From contig NC_061462.1 in NCBI RefSeq assembly GCF_022581195.2, forward strand, positions 9,610,001 through 9,674,000: DNA of 64,000 nt. Reading direction: 5' to 3'. Within the stretch, counting starts at the first letter, position 1; the number at the start of each line of letters is the position of its first letter. Positions 56,112-64,000 of this stretch are shown here, piece after piece. The notes under the pieces were generated by a model. It was not told the DNA's origin. It saw only the letters and a list, made by a program, of their open reading frames with translations, and did no database searches. Made by a program: the position numbers and the translations under genes. The stretch is from Helicoverpa zea. Taxonomy: Eukaryota; Arthropoda; Insecta; Lepidoptera; Noctuidae.

Positions 56112-56554
56112 TGAGTGTGTAGTAGCTGTAAATCAATTACAGTCATAGACCACACTATAGAGCACTAAACTGTTGTTGAGATCCACTGAGAAAAAAAATA
56201 AACTAGAATAATTTACATATGATTATGATTTCATTTTCAACTAGGCAGCATGTATGCAATATATGTAACTATGAATTTTATTCATTTTATGATCCTTTGT
56301 AGACTTTGACACAACAAATTGCTTTAATTATTGATCGTTTGGACATGAATGGCGTAACTTTTAGCAATATTACATTGTAACCACTGTCGCATATTAATCA
56401 ATGTGTCACCTTTCCCATACCTTTCTACCCTAGAAAAGAATTCTTAATGAAAGAACCGCATTTACTTAGTAATTAAGGAAAAATCCACGAGTGCATAAAA
56501 AACATGCTAATTTTATTCATGGAACACTGAATTCATTTTAAAACAGCATAAAAA
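56112..56554. other. Non-coding stretch, no recognisable feature
   Basis: AT-rich sequence between the MITE and the 56555 repeat. I see no exon, repeat or RNA gene. Confidence 0.4.
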
Positions 56555-57116
56555 AACCGGCCAAGTGCGAGTCGGACTCGTGCACGAAGGGTTCCGTAAA
56601 TTACAGTTAAATCAACCTATCTCAAAAACTATAAGAGATACTTTGATCAAACCAAAAATCGTTGAAAGAGTTAATTAGCATGCATCACCTCTATTTTTTT
56701 TAGAATTTTATACCCCGTAGTTATAAAAATAGAGGGGGGGGGGACATACTTTTTACGACTTTGAGAGCTGATATCTCAAAAACCGTTCACTTTAAGAAAA
56801 ATGTTTTTTAGAAAACTTTATATCATTTTAAAAGACCTTTCCATTGATACCCCACACGGGTATGTACATCGAAAAAAAAAATTTCATCCCTCAGTTACAT
56901 GTATGGGGGGCCCCACCCCCAATTCTTTTTTTTACTATTTAGTGTCATATTTTTGTAGCGGTTCATACAACACATATTCCCATCAAATTTCATCACTGTA
57001 GTACTTATAGTTTCCGAGTAAATCGGCTGTGACAGACGGACAGACGGACAGACGGACAGACGGACATGACGAAACTATAAGGGTTCCGTTTTTGCCATTT
57101 TGGCTACGGAACCCTA
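56555..57116 (+). repeat. Interspersed repeat 'GGCCAAGTGCGAGTCGGACT', about 560 bp
   Basis: It begins 'aaccggccaagtgcgagtcggactcg' and contains the inverted pair GGGTTCCGTA near 56589 and TACGGAACCC near 57104. Near the end it has a GACGGACA microsatellite (57033-57065). I recognise it as an abundant arthropod and lepidopteran repeat. The internal open frame at 56801-57001 is not a gene. Copies often sit in introns and 3' UTRs. Confidence 0.8.
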
Positions 57117-59705
57117 AAAAAGCGAGTATCCATTGCAATTAAGACTTCAGTAATTAGCAGTAATTTTGCATTTCTTTTATATTTTTTCTATTTTTAATTT
57201 CGTAATTGTATCTAAGACGATTTAGTTGGTATTAATTAAATAAATTATATGAGTATCTTACATCTGAAAACGTATAGAAAGTACTATCACTAGTGTGAAT
57301 GTTTCAAGGCTAAACTAAAACTAGTCACTTATTCATTTATAACTTCCAAGTTATAATAACTATCAATCGATAGGTATGTTAGTCCAATTTGGTAATGAAA
57401 CCTACTTTCGGTATGACGGTTCTGTTTCTTAGTAACTGGTGCCAACCAAAACGAAGTAAACTTTTCGACAGGTTTGTCGAGTGAATATAGATATTGATTT
57501 TGTGTGCCACGGTATGATTTGTATGTCTGCTTATTCAGTCTTATAGAAATAGTTGTAAAGTCATATATATTTTGCTACTGTAAAATGTTTGTGCAAAGCA
57601 GTTTCGGATGCGGAGAGTTCCATAATAATATTGTGTTCTTCGCTATTTAGGTCATCAAAATCAGGATAGCATTGGAAAAATATTTATTCAGTTGTAGATT
57701 TTGTCCTTCAAACACTACGCAACTCGAAGTTGAGGTTTAATCCTATTATCTATTATATTATTCCTCGTAAAATATAATGCCACTCTACGTTACCGTAGAG
57801 AAATTCACAAGTGTTTCCAAGGAAAAATCGTTTAAGCTGCTTAGACTTATAAAAATCGCTATAAAATAAATTGCAGCGGTCTAGCGCGAGTTTTCTTTTT
57901 CAAGAAAGGGAAGAATACCGGGGTTGAATTTTTCATGATATAGGGGTGTCACAAAAAGAGTATGTGTATGGGTATACAAAGTTACTGTAAATGTAGATAT
58001 TACATAGGTAATGTTGTGAATTGATATCTATCCCAGTTATTAATTCATGAGTAACAATTATACAAATTGTGCGCCTCTTTGTTTAAAATCATTCAAAGGC
58101 CAGTTTAATGCGCTTTAAATTATTGATAAAATTTTAATAACGTATTTTGTATTGACATTTATTTCAGTTTCAGACGCGGAGTTATGAATCATAATCATAT
58201 GTCATATATTTCAATTTCTTACATATTGCATTTATTTCTGTGTCGGTTAAGCAGTAGCAGACAAACCTATTGAGTTATGTACTTTCGAATTTTCGCGAAA
58301 TTTTTCTCCCTACTTACTAAGGTTTACTTAACAATAGTCATCCTACTATCCCTAGGAATTGATGTTATCTATTTCCATATAATTGCTACGCCATGCCAGT
58401 GTCCAACGGGTCACGTTCCGTCACTCACACACGTACGAAGTGGGTGTGTCGTTACGTCACACACGCAAGGTCGCTGCTATTTGCTTGGTCATGATCAAAA
58501 CCTTGCCGTACTTACCGGTAATTTACTATTACTGATCAGATTTTGTGGCTTACTGTAATTGCGTAATAAGGTTTTAGTTTTTATATACCTACATATCTTC
58601 TGTTTTTGAATCTTGAAATTGAAATCGGGTTCACTAATGTTAGAACCTTGTCTTTCATTACACCAGTTCATAATAGTTTCTCTTATACCTCATTTGTAAA
58701 TGTCGTACCCTTTGTCTTCGAATAGGTATATGAAAATTCAACTTTTGAATGATATATAAAAATATGCTGAAAAGAGGTTGCTTTCATAAGCGGTCCTTGT
58801 ATTAAAGGCTTTATCGTAGCCTATATTACGAAGTAGATGATTCTAGTACCCAATTTATTCCATCGCAGTGGCCACGGGAACAAACGAAAGTGTCCTAATC
58901 TTCAGAGACCCTTGCGGCGCTTCGATAGCACTCCTATATAGGTCATTAGGCTAAGAGGCTGGTCCAAGTAGGACTTTGTATTATTTTTCAGTCTTATGAT
59001 GTGAAGATTTAAAATTTGCGCCTGCAAAATAATGAAAGTAGGAGGATGTAAAGATGTCACAAATATAGCAGTAATTTATAGTAATTTTAAATGCATTTTA
59101 ACACCCTATTGGTAAAAAATGACTTAAAATTCTAGGAACTACATATATTTTTATGAAATGCACAAATCTTACTTAATTTATTGCATGCAGCTCATGAGTT
59201 GGCAAAGATTGTCTGCACTTGTTATGGCATTGATCTATAGGCACTTAAAATGTACTAAATGTATCAAGGCTTGAAAATCTGTGTTCCATTTCTGGTTTAG
59301 ATCCTATCACGATATTGTTATCAGGAATACCTGCTTTATATAATCTGTTAATGCCTGAAAAACAACTTAATATCTTAATCTTCAAGATCATCTTGATTCA
59401 CTTTTTTCTTCGTCCCTGGTCTTATTTCACCTGCAAGTCATAATGTATCTTCGCCGTGGCAAGTATTTGTTTGTAAAGTTTACTGAAAAAAAAATGGAAT
59501 GCCAATGAATAGCCTAAAGAATCCCTAGAATTCCCTTTGAAAACCGGTCACAAAGAGGACTCTTTGAAAATGGGTTTCAAAGAACGTTACTTATAACAAT
59601 TTTTGAAAAAAGTCTTTCTCTCCTAAAATTAAAACTTTCTGTGTAGCTATATCAAATGTTAAATTAACTCCTAAATGTAAAATAAACAGAAACCAACTAA
59701 ATTTA
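57117..59705. other. Non-coding stretch, no recognisable feature
   Basis: Mostly AT-rich sequence. A 93-codon open frame at 58277-58558 starts with a hydrophobic stretch but shows no family resemblance or flanking splice logic, so I do not call it. Confidence 0.4.
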
Positions 59706-59708
59706 TTA

Positions 59709-60703
59709 CACAGGTCAACACGAATTTTGAGTCTGCGTTCTCTACCTCTGATTTTGATTATTTATACTTAACTAATTAAAGAAAAATTTTTATTATCTAG
59801 TAAAGTTTGCTTTTGTAGTTACTAAAACGAAATTTATTTTTTTATGAAAAAGCTCTATTTTTTAATTTCAATTATATGTAGAAGGAAAACAGTTTTAATT
59901 TCATATATTTTTATTGACTTTAATTATACAAGACGGTATATAGAAACCCACAAATACAAAAAAAAATACAAAAAAGACTTTACAACTGAACAGACTTGGT
60001 TTTTCTTCTGTATAAGTTGGAACTTTTTCGTATGAGCTACCAAATGTAGTTACCCATCATGTTTTCATTATATTGTCCTTGATAACGTTTTTCAAAGTTC
60101 ACTACAGCTTGGTGAAAACGTTCCCCTTGCTCTTCTGAATATGCACCTAAGGTATCCTTAAAGTTATCCAAATGAGCATGTAGCATGTGGACTTTCAAAG
60201 ACGTTCTGCAACCCATAACTTTGAAGTTGTGAAGCATATCAGTAATAAGCCCGAGGTAAATTAAAATAAGCTTCATAGGCTTCACAGAGGCTCGTATTTG
60301 ACGACAAACAAATTTTTTTGGCTCTCACTTTAATGAATTCGCCACAAATATAACAAAAAGAGTCCACGGGATTTTTGCAATTTTTGAAAGACATTTTAGG
60401 CCTCACGACACATAAAATACGTTATTCCTTTGCAAAGCGCACGCGCACGCTGCCGGGGACAGTTTGTCACTCCCGTTTCACACCCACAGCCCCCCCTACC
60501 CCTCTCCTGTATCTTATATGCAATGGCTCCTGAAAAAAACTGCTAAAACACTATAATATTCGTTTTACATTGTTTAAAGGTACAAAAGCAAACTTTATTT
60601 ATTATAAATAGAGTTACTGCTTTTTTTTCGATGTATAAGTACAATCAGAAAATAATCACTAAATAACAGACTCAAAGAAAAATATTTTTTTTGTTGACCT
60701 GTG
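59709..60703 (-). mobile_element. TIR DNA transposon (CACAGGTCAACA ends, TSD TTA), internally deleted
   Basis: Twelve terminal bases are perfectly inverted (CACAGGTCAACA), with a second inverted block TTTGAGTCTG further in, and TTA lies at both flanks (59706-59708, 60704-60706). On the minus strand an ATG at 60394 opens MSFKNCKNPVDSFCYICGEF with a CxxC zinc-knuckle, and 60037-60250 encodes MGCRTSLKVHMLHAHLDNF and YSEEQGERFHQAVVNFEKRY. These are the two ends of the same protein family found in the element at 32984-34262; the middle has been deleted. The family's superfamily is not assigned. Confidence 0.82.
60037..60394 (-). pseudogene. Internally deleted gene of the 'FCYICGEF ... SEEQGERFHQ' transposon protein
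   Basis: The first part (60394 down to about 60240) reads MSFKNCKNPVDSFCYICGEF, KVRAKKICLSS, LCEAYEAYFNLPRAYY and stop. The second part, in another frame, reads MLHNFKVMGCRTSLKVHMLH, AHLDNFKDTLGAYSEEQGER and NENMMGNYIW. In intact relatives several hundred residues lie between these blocks, so a large deletion and a frame change separate them here. Confidence 0.7.
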
Positions 60704-61079
60704 TTATGTTTCCTAAGCCTCCACAAATTTTCTCAGCAAAGGTGTATAATGTATTTTCTGAGTAAATAAACGTGTTTCATGGAGGTATCTTACCGTACTT
60801 TTACAAGTGAATAAAGTTGCGAAACTTACCTTAATTAACCCTAATGTGTTTTCTGCCTACGCTGTGAATAACTATGTCTTCCGTACATAAATAATAAAGC
60901 TTTGCTACAAGGAAAATGTTAACAGAAATTACTCATAGAGCGGTTCAAAACGCTGCATCATCCTTTTAACAAATTACGCATTGAATACTAATTTCGTCAT
61001 CCTAGATTTCAAATATTTTCGTTGTTACTATATGGTCATAAAAACTTCGAATTGCGTCATCAAACCACATTTATAAAAT

Positions 61080-61262
61080 ACTAGCCGATTTCCACGTCCC
61101 GTGGGAACTCTGCCCATAAAATATAGCCTGTGTTAGTCGGGAAGAGCGTAGCTTTCCAACAGTGACAGAATATTCAGTGGTTTCGGAGCCTTTTGTTTAC
61201 AAACAAATAAACGAAATACTTCCTCCCTGCCCATCACTTTTGTATAGATGTAACCTAATTTT
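61080..61262 (+). repeat. Dispersed repeat fragment ('agccgatttccacgtcccgt')
   Basis: The phrase CTAGCCGATTTCCACGTCCC, followed by 'agcctgtgttagtcgggaagagcgtagc', is a recurrent lepidopteran repeat. It directly abuts the repeat at 61265, so the two may belong to one larger element. Confidence 0.5.
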
Positions 61263-61264
61263 TC

Positions 61265-61905
61265 AACCGACTTCAAAAAAAGGAGGAGGTTCTCAATTCG
61301 GCTGTATTTTTTTTTATGTTTGTTACTCGATTTCTCAAAGACGCTATGGTATGGGTATGCTTGTCATTTGGTCCCATAATTATCAGGTCAGGATCTGATG
61401 ATGGAAACCCTGAGAAATCGAGAGCAACTTTCGAAAATTGTAGGCATGCATAGGTTAAAAACTTGACAACGTCTGATAACACTATGCAACAGTGAAGGTT
61501 TGGAGCTGACCTGATGATGGAGACGAGAGAAGGTCGAGGGAACTCGACAACTGAATATGTAAACTACCTCGTGTTTGGGCTTCTTTGTATTGACGAGACC
61601 TTTGTAACAGTGAAGGTTTGGAGCTGACCTGATGATGGAGACCAGAGAAGGTTGAGGGAACTCGTCAACTAAATATGTAAACTACCTTGTGCTTATATTA
61701 TTCGTATTGATAAGAACTTTCCAATAATCTAATGCGGATAGTGACAACTATACTTGTCACTGAAAAGCCAAAAATAAAAAACTTTTTACAAAAAAATAAA
61801 ACCGACTCCCAAAAACACTGAAAAGCAAAAAAATAATATTCTGAGGTGCATATCGGCCTAGAAGTCGGTGGCGAAATAAACATAAATTCATCCACTAGAC
61901 ACCGA
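61265..61905 (+). repeat. Dispersed repeat, copy 2 (CCGACTTCAAAAAAAGGAGG family), with internal tandem duplication
   Basis: It is homologous to 14607-15165 over most of its length. Unlike copy 1 it has a tandem duplication of about 115-120 bp (61488-61590 and 61605-61700 share CAGTGAAGGTTTGGAGCTGA). Confidence 0.75.
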
Positions 61906-61977
61906 ATTCCAGGCCGATGCACCTAAGAATACTTTTTTGCTTTTCAGTGATTTTGGGAGTCGGTTTTATTTTTTTGT
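61787..61977. repeat. Inverted repeat at the end of dispersed repeat copy 2
   Basis: The arm 61787-61862 (AAAACCGACTCCCAAAAACA ... GTGCATATCGGCCTAG) is near-complementary to 61908-61977, with a spacer of about 45 bp. Copy 1 has only one of the arms. The palindrome could form a hairpin. Confidence 0.7.
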
Positions 61978-64000
61978 GTTAATCCAGCTTTAACATAGAA
62001 ATCTAAAAAGTAGAGGTTTAATCCCGAGTAGGTATGAGAATACTTTTTAAGACCCAACGTAAGGCTACCAGGGTCGATTTATGACATCATTACTCTCCCA
62101 TTACAGCATTCTGGCGCCGTCATGGATTAGAATTCTTCCTTTGTCGTCGCATACTTCAGACGTCTTTGTGTAAAATCTTCGCTATTCCTTGGGTTTCACA
62201 ATATAGGGCTTAAAACATTCTCCTCTCCTTCTCCTTTCTCCGTCTCCTTTGAAAAATAACATACATTCTTAAAAAAAACAAATGTGTATAATTTATTTAA
62301 CCCTTGAAGGGTTGGTTTGTTTCTTTGGTAATATTAAAGTCGGCGTTAACATTTTATTCCGCTCGGCTCCTCAAAGTATTTTTTCAGTTCTATATTTCGC
62401 GTCGGTTACGTATCAAACGCTATTGGACTTGCTGAAATCTCTAGGGAGTTTCAGTGGCACGCAGTCGTCTTACAATTTTATAGCCCTGTAGTAAAGAAGT
62501 GGGGTTTATTGAGGATTTATATTTTATTGAAAAATTGATGCATTTTGTAATTGAAACTTAAACACAAACGTTTCTTTAATTTTGTTTGAAAAGCACCTTT
62601 GCTGAAAATTTCCGTTGTGGATTTTCAGAATACTATGGCACCAAACTAACAATACCATGCAAAAGAATATAGTTTAACTAAACAAAGGGTAACTGAAAAT
62701 CAATTATGCCTCATTTTGAAGGAAATTCTATCAAAAATATTCAGAGAAAAAACCGAGCCTATTTTTCCCCGAATTAAGAAAATAAAATAACCATTAGGAA
62801 GTTAAGTCTTGTCTCGAGGTAATCGCAAGTCATTATTTACGAGGCCCTCTGGGCAGGCGTGTTTCTCAAGTTGTTTGTAAGTGTTCTGTTTATCTTTCCG
62901 TATGGGCTGATACAGTCAGACGACACGGGTAAACTTTTCTTTACGTAATCGCCTTCAAATATTGACTGTAATACGTCAAAATTATTATTTTCTTAAGTTA
63001 CGGAAGCCTTGCTAATATTTGATATATTTTGACAATAGTTTCTGGCTGATATTTTCTAATAATTCAATAATTCACTACCATGCATGATAGTTGCTTAAAG
63101 TTGGTGTCTATAGGTAACTTTAATCTGTACCTATTATCCAAAGAAAATATCTATAAATAGAATTTAAGTTAAGATAAAAATTACGTAGTCTTGACGACTA
63201 GACTGTCAGGCGCCTATCAATGTAGGTCACAATAATAAGCAAGTAGTGACAACTCGGAGATAAAAATTTGCATTTCACTAATCATATACCAAAGTGGATT
63301 ACGTTATCGTCGTACATATTAATATTTCATTGCGATAAGTGGATTTATTCGAGAGCGCTGATACTGATAGAATTATATTAGGCTGAAGGGGCGAGGCTGA
63401 TCTTTTTGCAAGCGACGTTTAAAGAAGACTATACCTACATGATATATTGACTCTATACTTTCTACACTTACTTCGTTTAAATAGGCTAATAAGCATGTCA
63501 AAGTTGAATTTATTTTTATGCACTCTGATAAAGATGTTTCGTTTTATAGCCTACAAGAAGTCTTAATTCACGCTTCATCGCAAAAAAAAACCGCGCGAAA
63601 ACAAGCAAAATGTAAACTTTTCCATAAATCTACATAATATTTTAATATAATAAACAGGAAACATTTTTTTTGTTTGTACCCCCGTGAAACCGCAGGAAAA
63701 TGGCTAGTTAGTTCTCATTAAATAAGTTTGATATTTGTAAGAAGTATTAATGAGATACTAACTTGCCAGAATAAATAAGCACAAAACCTCAACAATACTA
63801 AATGTCAGGAAACCACAACAAAGAAATAGATTTATTGACATATCACGATATTATCACATCAGTCATTACCTGAAATGAAATGTTTGTCGAACACTTCACA
63901 CTTTTGTGTACCGTAGAATCAGTTAGGGGCGGTTGCATGTCACAGCTAATTGAATCATAGGCTCGGTAATCCACGCTGTAAGCCTCGCTTAGTTTGTGGG
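61978..64000. other. Non-coding stretch to window end
   Basis: No exon is recognised. Near 63680-63710 the phrase 'gtgaaaccgcaggaaaatggctagt' is a short match to the same common repeat as at 54840. The next exon of the MGNSGS gene was not found here. Confidence 0.4.

Noticed and set aside
56801..57001. 66-codon frame starting MFFRKLYIILKD
   Set aside because: It lies wholly inside the GGCCAAGTGCGAGTCGGACT repeat and is a by-product of that repeat.
57033..57066. A short regularly spaced repeat that could be read as a CRISPR-like array
   Set aside because: It is a simple GACGGACA microsatellite inside an interspersed repeat of an animal genome.
58277..58558. 93-codon frame with a hydrophobic N-terminus
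   Set aside because: The hydrophobic start could suggest a secreted protein, but there is no family match, conserved cysteine pattern or flanking gene structure.

Overview
The window is about 64 kb of AT-rich animal nuclear DNA with long introns, GT-AG splice sites, tRNA-derived SINEs, non-LTR retrotransposon 3' ends and cut-and-paste transposons. The repeat families (a SINE carrying 'GGGGTCGGCTTCCAGTC', tails of TTTGA or TTTGAC units, the 'GGCCAAGTGCGAGTCGGACT' repeat) and the protein sequences point to a lepidopteran, probably a moth. I could run no search, so the species is an inference.

Three genes are supported. (1) 17488-29229, plus strand: a Fps/Fes-type cytoplasmic tyrosine kinase (Fps85D orthologue). 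Twelve exons join in frame into 750 codons covering the second half of the F-BAR domain, a coiled-coil linker, an SH2 domain and a complete kinase domain. The N-terminal part of the F-BAR domain was not found, so the first 17.5 kb is probably a long 5' intron. A separate ATG exon at 22666-22773 joins in phase to the SH2 exon and predicts a 411-residue short isoform without F-BAR. (2) 31101-36064, minus strand: eIF2B alpha subunit, seven exons, 303 residues, complete, including a 13-nt first coding exon. It converges tail-to-tail on the kinase gene. (3) 41414-53945 and beyond, plus strand: the first two coding exons (86 residues) of a gene starting MGNSGS, an N-myristoylation-type N terminus, separated by a 12.3-kb intron; the rest lies past the window end and its identity is open.

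The remaining sequence is intronic or intergenic and rich in mobile-element remains. Two TIR elements, at 32984-34262 and 59709-60703, share CACARG-type ends, a TTA target duplication and pieces of the same widespread arthropod 'SEEQGERFHQ' protein family, which suggests that family is transposon-borne. A tandem pair of about 1.3-kb Harbinger-like elements (36247-38880) interrupts the 3' end of a LINE just upstream of eIF2B alpha. A foldback element (45253-47106) interrupts another LINE. Other elements are a 960-bp TIR element with TATA duplications inside the last kinase intron (28001-28960), a 187-bp palindromic MITE (55925-56111), a full-length SINE with a perfect 14-bp target duplication (39392-39774) and many SINE fragments. 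No rRNA, free-standing tRNA or CRISPR array was seen.
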